NCBI RefSeq assembly: GCF_945859685.1
Contig: NC_079149.1
Location: forward strand, 136,192,153 to 136,256,152
DNA length: 64,000 nucleotides
Reading direction: 5' to 3'
Source of the DNA: Eupeodes corollae
Lineage: Eukaryota; Arthropoda; Insecta; Diptera; Syrphidae
The position numbers and the translations under genes were made by a program. Below the pieces are notes generated by a model that did no database searches, had not been told where the DNA came from, and saw only the letters and a program-made list of their open reading frames with translations. How positions within the stretch are numbered: the stretch's first letter is position 1; each line of letters starts with the position of its first letter. This document shows positions 24,201 to 36,425 of the stretch, one piece after another.

Positions 24201-24590
24201 ATTATTTTGATATGACAAATAGTAATGTTCTTCCTGAAAAGAAAAGAAGGAAAAGTTATAATATGCTTGTAATGATTTTTGTTTACGTTTTAAATATTGG
24301 AGACCTTCAAGATTAAAATAAGTTAAAAAAATCTCTATACACAAAACGGGAAATTTATAGATAAGATGTCATTTGGATTTAATGCAATAACATGCAATCT
24401 TGTCCAGTCATTTAAACGTCAAAAGTACATACTACTTTGACAGTTCCATTGATACAAATTATTCTTTTTCAAGCATAGGTTTTGTGTACAGAATGGCGCA
24501 CAATTCAAAACGGCCATTTTATTGCCAGTAAACTTTAAAATCGTAAAATTCACAAAATAGCTACTTGAACCCTGAGTTATTTCCTATAAC
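21290..24590. other. AT-rich spacer with simple repeats, no gene seen
   Basis: Contains dispersed TGTCA/TGACA words, a GAC/GAT triplet patch near 22415-22440, (ATC)n near 23250-23270, a 20-base-class T run near 23670 and GTAGGTAGGT/ACCTACCTACC clusters near 23920-24105. The frames at 22864-23106 and 24113-24316 show no domain. No RNA gene is visible. Confidence 0.5.
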
Positions 24591-26925
24591 TATATGACTT
24601 TTGATTTCTGACATTTCAAATAAATAGATCCATTCCTTAGGTTTAGGTTTGTTTGCTATGTTTTTTTTCACAAACTGTCACTGTTTGGACGTGTTCAGGT
24701 GCACCGTTTTTAATAGAATAAAAGTTAATATTTCACTAGCTGAGTTACTGAGTTAAAAAGATGATGTTTCTTATTTTAAAATAAGTAATATGACATTTCA
24801 CACAGTACAAATAACTAAATGTCAACTATGTGACTTCTGATTTCCGGCATTTCAAAAAAATAGATGCGTTCCCCAGATTAAGGTTTTTTCGTATTGTTTT
24901 TTTTTTTTTACAAACAGTCATTTATTAGACGTGTTCCAGTTGCACCGTTTATATCAACTGACATAACGAAAAAAGGGTGTAATTTTGAAATAGATAACTA
25001 TGTAGAAAATTATTGTCTAGTATTTAAATAATCATTAAGTATTAAAAAAATCACAAAATACCTACTACAACCCTGAGTAATTTCCTAAAACTATATGACT
25101 TTTGATTTCTAACATTTCAAATAAATAGATCCGTTAATTAGGTTTTGGTTTGTTTGCTAAACAACTGTTTGGTAAAAAAAACTGTCACTGTTTTGACGTG
25201 TTCGGGTGCACCGTTTTTAATAGAATAAAAGTTAATATTTTACTAGCTGAGTTACTGAGTTAAAAAGATGATGTTTCTTATTTTAAAATAAGTAATATGA
25301 CATTTCACACAGTACAAATAACTAAATGTCAACTATGTGACTCCTATTTTCCGACATTTCAAAAAAATAGATGCGTTCCCTAGATTAGGGTTTGTTTGTA
25401 TTGCTTTTTTTTACAAACAGTCATTTATTAGACGTGTTCCAGTTGCACTGATTGCATTAGCTGAAAAAACGAAAAAAAGAGTATAATTTCGAAATAGATA
25501 ACTATACGTAGAAAATTATTGTCTAGTATTTAAGTAATCACTAAGTAGTATTAAAAAAATCACAAAATACCTACTTCAACCCTGAGTAATTTCCTAAAAC
25601 TATATGAGTTTTGATTTCTACCATTTCAAATAAATAGATCCGTTCCTTAGGTTTAGGTTTGTTTAATATGTGTTTTTTCACAAACTTTCACTGTTTGAAC
25701 GTGTCCAGGTGCACCGATTTTGAATAGAAGAACGTTCATATTTTAATAGTTGAGTTATTGAGTTAAAAAGATGATGTTTCTTATTTTAAAATTAGTAAAA
25801 TGACATTTCACATAGTACAAATAACTAAATGTCAATTATGTGACTCCTGATTTCCGACATTTCAAAAAAATAGATGCTTTCCCTAGATTAGGGTTTGTTG
25901 GTATTGTTTTTTTTTTACAAACTGTCATTTATTAACCGTGTTCCAGTTGCGCCGTTTGTATTAGCTGACAAAACGAAAAAAGGATGTAATTTTGAAATGG
26001 ATAACAATGTAGAAAATTGTTGTCTAGTATTTAAATAATCATTAAGTATTAAAAAAAATCACAAAATACCTACTTCAACCCTGAATAATTTCCTTAAACT
26101 ATATGACTTTTGATTTCTGACATTTAGAGTAAATAGAATCCTTCCTCCAGTTTAGGTTTGTTTGATATGTTTTTTGTTTGCACAAACTGTCACTGTTTGG
26201 ACGTGTTCTGGTGCACCGTTTTTAATAGAAAAAAGTTCATATTTTACTAGCTGAGTTATAAGTTAAAAAGATGATGTTTCTTATTTTAAAATTAGTAATA
26301 TGACATTTCACACAGTACAAATAACTAAATGTCAACTATATGACTCCTGATTTCCGACATTTCAAAAAAATAGGTGCGTTCCCTAGATTAGGGTTTGTTT
26401 GTATTGTTTTCTTTGTACAAATTGTCATTTATTAGACGTGTTCCAGTTGCACTAATAACATTAGCTGAAAAAACGAAAAAAAGAGTATAATTTTGAAATA
26501 GATAACTATGTAGAAAATTATTGTCTAGTATTTAAATAATCATTAAGAATTAAAACAATCACAAAAAACCTGAGTAATTTCCTAAAACTATATGACTTTT
26601 GATTTCTAACATTTCAAATAAATAGATCCGTTCCTTAGGTTTAGGTTTGTTTGCTATGTTTTTTTTCACAAACTGTCACTGTTTGGACGTGTTCAGGTGC
26701 ACCGTTTTTAATAGAAAAAGTTCATATTTTACTAGCTGAGTTAGTGAGTTAAAAAGATGATGTTTCTTATTTTAAAATTAGTAATATGACATTTCACACA
26801 GTACAAATAACTAAATGTCAACTATATGACTCCTGATTTCCGACTTTTTAAAAAATTAGGTGCGTTCCCTAGATTAGGGTTTGTTTGAATTGTTTGTTTT
26901 CGAATATGTAGTCTCTCTTCAGGAA
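24590..26925 (-). repeat. Higher-order satellite array: ~500-bp unit made of two diverged ~250-bp halves, about 4.6 copies
   Basis: The A half (TTGATTTCTRACATTTCAAA, then TAAATAGATCCGTTCCTTAG) starts near 24601, 25103, 25612, 26108 and 26598. The B half (CTGATTTCCGACATTTCAAA, then AAAATAGATGCGTTCCC) lies between them near 24837, 25343, 25847, 26347 and 26833. Both halves share CAAACTGTCA and GACGTGTTC words, so the 500-bp unit is a dimer of an older monomer. The array stops abruptly near 26905. Orientation is given relative to the 13-kb array, whose core words are inverted here. Confidence 0.9.
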
Positions 26926-28620
26926 CTCCTCATGGGAAATAAAATTCATAACAACATTGGCACGTTTTCATCTTTTTTTTAAGTTTTTCAGGAGAAATAC
27001 ATTTTATAAATATTCTACGAAATTATAACTAAAAAATAAAATGTAAAGTTTAATGTACCCAACACACAAGTTTATCTTCTTTCAACCCTGTGCTATCAAT
27101 TGGAGTCATCGTAAGTCTAAGCCTATTGAAAGATTAATCAATGTATGAGTCATTTATATCTCCATTTTCTAGTTACATATTCGCAAACCGATCTTATCTC
27201 TTCCCGACAATGACGGAGTTATTCAGTAGTTTGTAAATTGATTTCCTATTCGATTAAAATTAAAAATGATTTGACATTTAAAGTTCTGGAAATTACAAAC
27301 CTCATTGACGTATGTATCGTCAATATCTTTACAATTCGAAATGTCATCGTTCTTTTTTTGGATTTTTTTTTCCATTACTATCTATCTACTTTTCGTTCTT
27401 ATTCTGATTTTATTAAATAGGCACAAAATATATGTACAAGTACATATATTTATTTGACAATCAGGAAATATTATAGCAAAGCAATTCATATCAAAAGTCA
27501 TGCAATGATGTGTCAAAAAAAAAAACTTTATCGGAAATACCTTTCTTAATAATTTCTTTCGCCTATTGCCACCACCAAAACACTTCAGCACTTATTTATA
27601 TTATTTTTATTTTTTTCTGTTATTTTGTATATTTTGCTTCAAACAACACTAACGATTAGATATTTTTAATCAGCAAAAACATGAGTATATTTTGTTTGTT
27701 TATCAGTTATATAGCATTCGATTTATTATTTACTCAACATCTGAAATTACTATAGGAAGTAAAACACAATAAAAGCTGTTTCTTTTCTTTTCCAATGAAA
27801 TCAATTAAGAATCAGGGTTTTTATGTTTACTTAGCTTAACTTCAAATTATTATACAACTTCTAAAATTAACTTTTTACAGTTATAAATGTACATAGAGAT
27901 ACGACCAAATATCAAATCGAACAGTTTTTAGTGTAAAAATCATCAATCAAAAATCTGGGTGGTAATTCAAGTACAAACAATATTTTTGTAATGTAAATAG
28001 TAAAAAATAGACATAGGTAAGTTTAAGCTGGATTAAACACAAAATGTCAAATATTTTGTATTTGAAACATTCCAATACTTCAGAAAAGTTTGTAAAGAAA
28101 ACAAATAAAAAAATTATATTAAACAGCATGTGTCATATGTCAGATTATAATATAGTGAGAGGAAATAATGTAGAAATAAAAAAAAATTCAGATTGTTTTA
28201 AAAATATCTGTCTGCTCCATTTCCTCGGTCGTTAAATACGGAAGTATAAATATGTTTTAAAATATAATCAGTTGTCGGCGGCGCAGCAAGAAAACGTTTA
28301 TTTATTTTTATTATTTCTTCTTTTCTTTAACGTTATTATTTTGTTTTTGTTGTTGTTTAATTTTTTTAATCACTCGGCACAAGCTAAATGTGTCACTTTG
28401 TTCTCCTATACACTTCACGCAATTTACACGATGACTCAATACAATAACAAAAATATATTAAGTTCTTATAATGACAATCTATTAATAAATAATAATGATT
28501 TATCAATCGTTTAGTTCTAAAAAAATTAGCATACTTACACTACATCTATCTATCTATTTAATTTTTTATGAATAAATTCCTATATCAATTTTCTAAGGAA
28601 ACAAATAATCATTAAAAAAT
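26925..28620. other. AT-rich spacer, no gene seen
   Basis: Several short frames on both strands (27238-27420, 27382-27591, 27947-28129, 28044-28235, 28272-28514) are AT-composition artefacts. No repeat boundary, RNA gene or domain is recognised. Confidence 0.5.
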
Positions 28621-29780
28621 TCTACGTTCTATTAGCTGTTCTCAGAGGAGAGAAAATAAACTTGTGCATAGAATCAAACATACCCCGCAAAGCCGCATTG
28701 CTATTTGCTACCATCTCAACTCAACTCAACTCAATCTTAACGACATGTCTACACTGGGATATTATAATCTTTAGAGCTTTACGAGTAGGAAGTAAACAGA
28801 TAATCAAGGTAATCAACTTGTTGTATTGTGTCGTTCCTGTTTTCTTATTGTATTTTATTTTATTTATTTATTATTATTTGTCGCAGAATTCTGTGTCTGT
28901 TCTGTGTTCTGAGTTCGGAGTTTTTATAGGTTCAGAAAGTAATTTTAACCAACCCCCATCATTTAAGCGAACAGAATTATATTATACTTGACGTGTGTGT
29001 ATGTTTTTGGTGAGTCTATCTAAATGTGTTTGTGGAATCGAAAATTTATCACCACAAATAAAATGTTGCCTATTTCCTCATGGCGCGCGGTTCGGATTGT
29101 CTTAATCGTTTAGGTGGTGTGTAGAACAATAAATTTCCTGCCTGTCAATTCAATTCATATCTAGCAGTCACGTTTGTTTTATTTTTCGTTCTATGACAAC
29201 AACTAACACTAGCGTCATCCCCCCATCGTCCCCCTACAGGTTCGCCTATTTCAAGATATTATTTTCTTAACCCACCACCACCGCCGGCCGCGCCGAGACA
29301 TCACTATAGCACCTTTAGTTGGAAATTATTATAATAATTTCCACTTGATTGCGTGATTTCACATTTAAATGATATGGCAAATGTATACCGGGAAAGAATC
29401 GCAATGTTTCCGCATTTAATTCGAATTATTTCTAGTTCTACTATAAGTCGTCGATGGCGTTGTCGTTGTTGTTTTCCTAGCTAGATTGCTAGTAGTTATT
29501 TCCCTAGAGCTACAGCCCAAAGTTCAGGTCGAGTCGATCGTCGTCGTTGTCGCAGTTCCAGTTGGTCGTTGTTGTGTGTTTGGGTTTCTCCAGCAGTCAG
29601 TGGCTGTGGCTATGACTATTGACTATTGGCTGGCTAAGCGCCATCTTATGACAACTGGACAGACAGACTATCTGCTATCTCTGAGAAGCCAAGTCGATTT
29701 GTATAAATATAACTCGAACTGAGTGTTTAAGGAAGCGATAGCAAGTAGCCAGTGGTGGTTGCTATAAATTCTTGTACTTT
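28620..29780. promoter_or_regulatory. Mixed-composition region with GC-raised island, unassigned
   Basis: The stretches 29080-29310 and 29440-29740 are GC-raised (GGCGCGCGGTTCGG; CACCGCCGGCCGCGCCGAG; GTCGTCGTTGTCGC). A TATA-like TATAAATATAACTC at about 29701 is followed by GAACTGAGTG, which on the - strand reads as an initiator-like TCAGTT. The frames at 28662-28991 and 29486-29722 have no domain. Possibly regulatory or a 5' non-coding exon. Confidence 0.25.
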
Positions 29781-30660
29781 TGTAAGACTGCTGATATTAT
29801 TATGTATTTAAATAGAGTGGGCTTAATATTTGTTGACATATTATTTACTGTAATTATTTACACTTTGATCGAAGTTCAATTATTATAAATCAGAACTTGA
29901 ACATATGTAACTATATACATTATAAATGAAAAACGAAAAAGAAATGTTGTTATTGTTCTGATATTTTTACTTCCTCATTCTCAAAGTTGACTTTTTCTTT
30001 GCTGATGTTGATTCAATGTTGTTTACATTATTGCCACTGCAGATCTATGTATAAACTTGATAAGCTGTCTTTATCTTGAAGTAAGGCGTTTTCTAGTAGA
30101 TATAGCAGCTCGCTGCAGTGAAATGGTGTGTTCATTTGGCGAAGGTTCGGCAAGAAAATCATGACACAAAAGAGTTGTTTTCACTGATACTACCTTTTTT
30201 GGTAAAGTGACAATTTCAACAAAAGTCGTTTTCTTCTATGAAAATGTAGGTATGTGTTCAGTCAACTTGTTTTCCTGTCAAATACTTACAAATTCTTACA
30301 ATTCTGAAGAAGATTTAATAAGAATCTGTCAAAATCAAAAATATTTACAAACAGATCTAATTCTAGAAAAATGACAGGTGCAATATTGTCATAACAAAAT
30401 AAGTATGATTTTCTTTATCAAACATTTCTCAATTTAAATTTTGACATTTTCAACGCAATACCGACATTTTTATATGACCGTTACTTAACTTCTCGTCTTT
30501 TAGTGGAAAAAGGAAGCTATCAAAAATGTCAAATAAGTTTTCTTTTCAGCATCGTTGGCAACAATACCCATTGGAGAACATTTGTAATTATATTTATTGT
30601 GATTTGGTTAAGGTTTAAAGACCACTGGAACACCAGGGGTAGTGGCTTTGAAGGGAAAAT
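29780..30660. other. AT-rich spacer with TGACA/TGTCA words, no gene seen
   Basis: Short direct similarities to other dispersed non-coding repeats (GTCAAATAC, ATGACAGGTG). No credible coding frame. Confidence 0.45.
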
Positions 30661-31420
30661 ATCAAAGTTTTCTCTTCCTGAAGAAAACAGTGACTCGGCG
30701 AGCGACGCGACGAGACGAGACGAAAGCAGCAGAAGCGGGAGTAGAGACGACGACGACGACTATGAGCGACGGCAAAGGCAACGGCGACGACAGACGAAGA
30801 TAATGTCGATATTCTTATCTTAGTAGGAAATAAACAATTCCATTCGACAATAAAGCAGAGCAAATAATATACTCGTACACTCAAGACTCAAGACAGCTTT
30901 TGAGAGAGACGAGAAGTGTTCGTGTTCTGGAAATGTTTACCCTGCATGTAATAGCATAGCCTCTGTGATTTTGTTCCACTTAACTAGCTACTGCTGAAAA
31001 CAACACGTACGGTACGTCGCTCATCGTCGCTGTAGTCGTCTTAGTCTTAGTCGTCGTCGCTCGATGAACAACGACCAATACCAAACAGATATAAATGCTA
31101 GCTGAGGTAGAATCATCTTATTGAGAGGCTCTATACGCTTTGCTACACTCGCACATACTGTAGGAGCGAGTGTCGCGAAGCCATTTTCCGCATATTAACA
31201 CACCAATGGCGGCAGCGACGACCGAAGACTTCGAATACGACGACGACAACGAAAACGACAGCAGCGCGGCGGCGGTAGCGGTAGCAACGAGAAGCGGATA
31301 AGAACATGTCGATCCGAAGTGATTCTTTTCCCTGTAAGTCGTTGCTGCTTTTCATCGTTCATCGTCGTAGTCTTATGGACGTCGTCGTCATTCAATTTCT
31401 AAGCGCGGCATTTTTGTTGT
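30660..31420. promoter_or_regulatory. GC-raised CGA/GAC triplet island, unassigned
   Basis: Rich in CGA, GAC and GGC triplets on both strands (30690-30800, 31010-31075, 31205-31290). A + strand TATA-like GATATAAATGC lies near 31088 and a donor-like CT/GTAAGTCG at about 31331, so a + strand non-coding exon is conceivable. The same site read on the - strand resembles a weak acceptor. Frames here (30503-30823, 30615-30884, 31143-31395) encode low-complexity R/D/S sequence and are not called. Confidence 0.25.
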
Positions 31421-34250
31421 ATATTCCGTCGAGTCATACCCTCCAACTGATATAAAATGATATTAGAATAAAAATATCCATTTGTTATGTAATTATGCAA
31501 GATTCCGCTTAATTTCCGCGGTAGTTAGTAAAAATACGCTCTGTGATTTATAGCATTTCATATACACACTGAGGCACACAGGCATAAACGAAAACGAAAA
31601 GAAGACAGTTGTGAGGCTCGCGCTTATAACGAAGATAAGATAATAGAGGCGTTAATAATACCACAATTCAAATTGACGCAAAACAACTTCAGTACTTTTT
31701 TTTTCATATCTTAAACTGGATGAATTTGAGCTATAGATGGGCTTCAAGGTATAATTTAAGATTATAAAAGTCACTTTGTTATCGAATCGATATTATAAAA
31801 TGAGATAATCCATTTGATTACTTTTTCAATTGTATGTAGAAAGTTTCCAAACGAACATACCCTACAAAGAAATTATGTACATGAAACTGTCAACTATAGA
31901 ACTGTCAAAAACGGCAAAACTTTTTGACAGAAAAAATTTCATTGTTCTTCTTGAATCTTTCGATGCGCACTGTTTTGACATTTCATCATATTTTCTCACT
32001 TTCCTAAAATGATTGGCTTCAATTTAGTGCGATGCGAACAGCCTCTTAGATTGCTGGATACAATTTTGACATCCACAAGCTACAAAGTTGGCCCACTTTT
32101 TCACTGATATGTGCTATAATTTTATTTAAAGTTTTTAAAATATAAGAAAACAATGGATACAAACTCTTCCTGAACAAAATCAGATGACATTTACGTCATA
32201 AGGCGGAGTTAGTACTATGGAGGCTCTCCCTCAAATTTCTTTTCGCCCATCGACATAATATCATAATCCACTTACCGATCTCTTTTTTTTTTTAAAAAGC
32301 TACCGTTTTGGGGTTCTTATCTTAGCAACCGCATTATACCAGTTTAAAAAAATTTATCACACAACTGTACATAAATATTTTAAGAATGTCAAACTTAACC
32401 GGAAAGTTTTAAGGCAATTAAAAATGTTATCTATCACTTTTTCCTACCTTGATAACATAACAGAGATTGAAAAAATAACGCAGAGATTTGATCCGAATTA
32501 GTTCTTAATACTTATTTTTAAATGCAAAAAACAACACGCCCTCTGCTTTCTTTCTATATCTAAATTATGATCAAATAATGTAAAGAAAAAAGACAACAGA
32601 AGCAAGAAAAATAAACAGGCGAAAGAAAAAAAGAGATAGGAATATTATTTAATGGGCCTCATGCACTGCTGTCACTTTAATCCTGTGTTCTTTGTTACTA
32701 TGCTAGATTTGATCTGGATTTGATCACGAGGATGCAAGAAAAAGAAATAATTTCAGTCTTTATTAATACAAAATTTTGTATTATTAACTTAAAGCAACGT
32801 TTTGAGTAAAATTTACAAGAGTTTTCTGAACTACTACTTTTCTGTCAACCACATAGTTAAATCCTAATAGATTTTCAACGTCTATAGTGTTATAGGGCCC
32901 TTATACAAAATAAAATGCGTCTTATGAAAACAATTAAACAATTTTCTTCATCTTTTCATAAGTATTGTGAGTGTGCTGAAGCTGATAATATTAACAAGGA
33001 AAAGTTGTTAAGAAGACGACTCAAACGACTTTTTAAGAGCTGTTCTGTTTTAGGACGCTGCTGTTGTTTCTGTAAGTGTTGTCACATCTAGCATTTTCAA
33101 ACACGATCCCAACCGGTACTTGAAAGTAAAGTAGAAACATTATGAGAGATCATTTTCTTCCTACAATGTTGACGTGCGGGAGATTGACATAAGGATGCAG
33201 CAGACAACAACTGTCCACATACTCGAAAAAAAGAAACACCTTTTTCACTATTGGTGTGGTTTGTTGTTTCCACTTTTGTTCGTTCTTTTAGTTCGGCGTT
33301 GTTGATGTTTTGTTGTTATGTTGGACTTAAAAGAACGACTTTTGACGTCAACGATGCTGCATTATCACAATTATTATGAAGGATTGTTGCCATAACTAGG
33401 AGTGGAAGTGGCCACAGGCAATACAACTCCTTGTGTGTGCGTTTTTGTTTTCCTTTTTTTCTTTTTGCTAATTTATATTATCTTTATGAATTCGTTTGGT
33501 TCTCTTACTATTCAGCGAGAAGCTGAAATGAAAAAAAAAAAATAAAAAAAACAAGATGGAGGAACATCCTTAGGTGTCATCTTCGTGCCAATTTTATAAT
33601 TTTTCTTCATTATCTCATGGAATGAAACAATCCGCAAAGCAAGGATATGTTTATTTTTTTTTTTATTTTTTTGATCCAACAAAAACTCTTCAATGTGCAA
33701 TTGTAAGAAATCTCATTTTCTTGCAGGAAATCATATCATCGCCATCATAATAATCATCATCATCGTCACATTGAAGGATTATGCAGTTATCTTTTGTTGT
33801 CGCTAATGAGATTTTTTGAGAGCGCTCGCGCCCTCTAGCTAATTTGTTTATAGCTCCTACATTATTTTGTTTCTTATTCTTTTTGTGTGTGACACGGTAG
33901 TAGTTGTCATTGTTGATGTCGGTGCACGTATTACCACTCTTTGGGTACAATTATTTATATGATGCTATAATTGGCCAACAATGTTTTTTGGCTTTTGTAC
34001 AATATCAAGGAAGTACTGACAACATTTTCCAACATAACTAAATAACCGACGGGCAATGCAGATATGTCACAGATTTTATATAATTACGTATGTGTATAAA
34101 AAGTACTTTTTTTGTTGTTTGTTTTTAATTTGTCTGGTTTTTGGCGATGTAAAATGTCAATGTTCGCTAACAAATTTGCTGTCTTAGATTTATGTGGAAG
34201 ATGACACGGGATAATTCTAAAATATTACATTTTACGTAAACAGTTCCAAA
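31420..34250. other. AT-rich spacer, no gene seen
   Basis: Scattered TGTCAAA words, AT-rich low complexity and a short CATCATAATAATCATCATC tract near 33740. The frames at 31830-32012, 33512-33700 and 33690-33950 show no domain. Confidence 0.5.
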
Positions 34251-35224
34251 ACTTTTATTACCTCCATTTTCGTTCTGTCATTTCTCGAAAGTATAAGTTG
34301 TCATTTTTGACGTTTGAAGATTTATAAAGAAGATATTTCAATCTCTTATAGAAAAGTTCTGTTCCTTTACTTTTAAACCCAAATTGAGAGGATTTTAAAG
34401 ATAGAAAAGGTGTATTCTATGATCATACGACTAAGTCAACATTTTTTGACAGCAAAACTCACATTTTTCGTATTAAACTTACACATATGAAGATTGTTTT
34501 CTTACAGAGAAATTCTATTTCCTTTCTTTAAAACTAACACTGTTATGAATTTTAATTTTTGTATGTTATCTACAAATGATATTTTTTTTATTAATTTTTG
34601 ACATTTTCTACACAATGAAATATTTTTGAAAACAAGTGGACTGTCAAAAATTCAGAAAAAGGGTGTATTCCATGTTTATGACAGCAGGCGAATATCTACA
34701 AACAAATTCAAGTAATTCAAAACTCTTTTACAGCAAAAGACACATTTACATACTTACAAATAAGTTCTGTTCCCTTACTTTAAAACTAACATTGTACAAA
34801 ATTTTAAGTTTTAATGTGTTATGACATATTTTTTAAATTAGCTACAGAATTGATTAATGTTTGACTTTTTATCCGAGATGAATGTGGTAAAGTCATCATC
34901 CCCGTCCTGCTATACGGTGCAGAAGCATGGACTATGACAAAAGCGGATGAAAGCACCTTGGGTCGGTTCGAGAGAAAAGTTCTTCGTGTGATCTACGGTC
35001 CCGTATGCATCGATGTAAGCAAGTAAGAATGTTTTTGAAATCAAGAGAACTTTTTGAAAAAGGTGTGTTCCATAATCCATAGGACATCAACCAAATAAAA
35101 ACAAATTTGAGTAAATTTTTTGACAGGAAAAGTCACATTGATTACTTTTTTTTTTTTTTGATGCTACTCATTTTGACATTAAGGTGATATTACAAGTGCT
35201 TACTTTTCTGGTTCTTTACATTTC
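34250..35224 (+). repeat. Diverged leading copies of the ~605-bp tandem repeat
   Basis: Partial units resembling the array to the right recur near 34530 and 34783 (AAACTAACATTGTACAAAATTTTAAG; GTTTGACTTTTTATCCGAGATGAATGTGG). They are more diverged and shorter than the two main copies. A LINE fragment interrupts one of them at 34891. Confidence 0.6.
34891..35020 (+). mobile_element. Non-LTR reverse transcriptase C-terminal fragment inside the repeat
   Basis: The frame from about 34892 reads VIIPVLLYGAEAWTM, then TKADESTLGRFERKVLRVIYG. This matches the conserved tail of LINE reverse transcriptases (S-V-L-L-Y-G-A-E-x-W-x-L ... F-E-R-K-V-L-R-x-I-x-G-P). It covers only about 40 codons and begins just after the satellite word GAGATGAATGTGG, so it looks like a 5'-truncated or captured LINE piece inserted in the repeat. 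Confidence 0.75.
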
Positions 35225-36425
35225 AACTAACAACGTTGTGAGGAATTTTAAGTTTTGACGAGTTAAAGAACAGACCTAATTTTTTTCTAAATTGATCTAC
35301 AAACTCTTAGTGTTTGACATTTTCTTCGAGATGAATCTGGCTTTATTGTGCCTGTTTTATAAAGATGATATTTCGAGTATTGTTCCTTTTCTCTTAAACT
35401 TATGTACATTGTGAGAAATTTTTAGGTTATGAAATTGTTTTCGAGATGAAATTTTGTTTAAAAACTGAGAGAACTGTCAAAAATGTTTGAAAAAGATGTG
35501 TTCCACGATTATTCCAGCAGGCAAATGTAACAAATGTAAACTTATTTGTTAAGGTCAATATGTTTTTACAGCAAGTCATATTTGTATTTTCAGTGGAGTA
35601 CAAAGTTTTTTTCCGTTTGACGTTTTCTGCGTCATTTAACCAAACGTCAGTTGTACACCATATTAGACCCACAGAGATAAAAAAAAGAACTGTAGTATCC
35701 ATCAAAAGTCAACTAAGCGTCAGTTAACGATAAATATTAACAAAAATTACGCATCATTTACTATTGAGTTGTAGTAATTTGACAAAAAATTACTTATCCA
35801 AAGTCCATCCCCCATAATCAAGAACTGTTTAAACTAACGTTGTGAGGAATTTTAAGTTCTGGCGAGTTAAAGAACAGACCTAATTTTTTTTCCAAATTGA
35901 GCTACGAACTTTTAGTGTTTGACGTTTTCTTCGAGATGAATCTGGCTTTATTGTGCCTGTTTTATAAAGATGATATTTCGATTGCTGTCCATTTTATTTT
36001 TAACTTGCATTGTGATTTTAAAGTTGAAATTGTTTTCGAGTTGAAATTTTTTTTTTTTAATTAAGGAACTGTCAAAAATGTTTGAAAAAAATGTGTTCCA
36101 CGATTATTACAGCAGATTAAAAAATGTAAACTTATTTATTTAAGTCAATATGTTTTCACAGCAAGTCATATTTTTATTCTCAATGGGATACAAAGCTTAT
36201 TTGCGTTTGACATTTTCTACGTCAACCAAACGTCAGTTGTACACCATATTAGACCCACAGAGATAAAAAAAAGAACTGTAGTATCCATCAAAAGTCAACT
36301 AAGCGTCAGTTATCGATAAACATTAACAAAAATTACGCATCATTTACTATCGAGTTGTAGTGATTTGACACAAAAAAAAGTACTTATCCAAAGTCGATCC
36401 CCCACAATCATGAGTCTCGATTACT
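35225..36425 (+). repeat. Two near-identical tandem copies of a ~605-bp unit
   Basis: ACGTTGTGAGGAATTTTAAG starts at 35232 and 35837 (period 605). Both copies carry GAGTTAAAGAACAGACCTAA, GAGATGAATCTGGCTTTATT, the AGACCCACAGAGATAAAAAA block, TAGTATCCATCAAAAGTCAA and ACTTATCCAAAGTC in the same order. Similarity is high across the whole unit, suggesting a recent duplication. The - strand frame at 35427-35705 is inside the repeat and not a gene. Confidence 0.9.

Noticed and set aside
30503..30884. Overlapping frames on both strands
   Set aside because: Low-complexity D/R/S residues from CGA repeats; likely regulatory or non-coding exon DNA.
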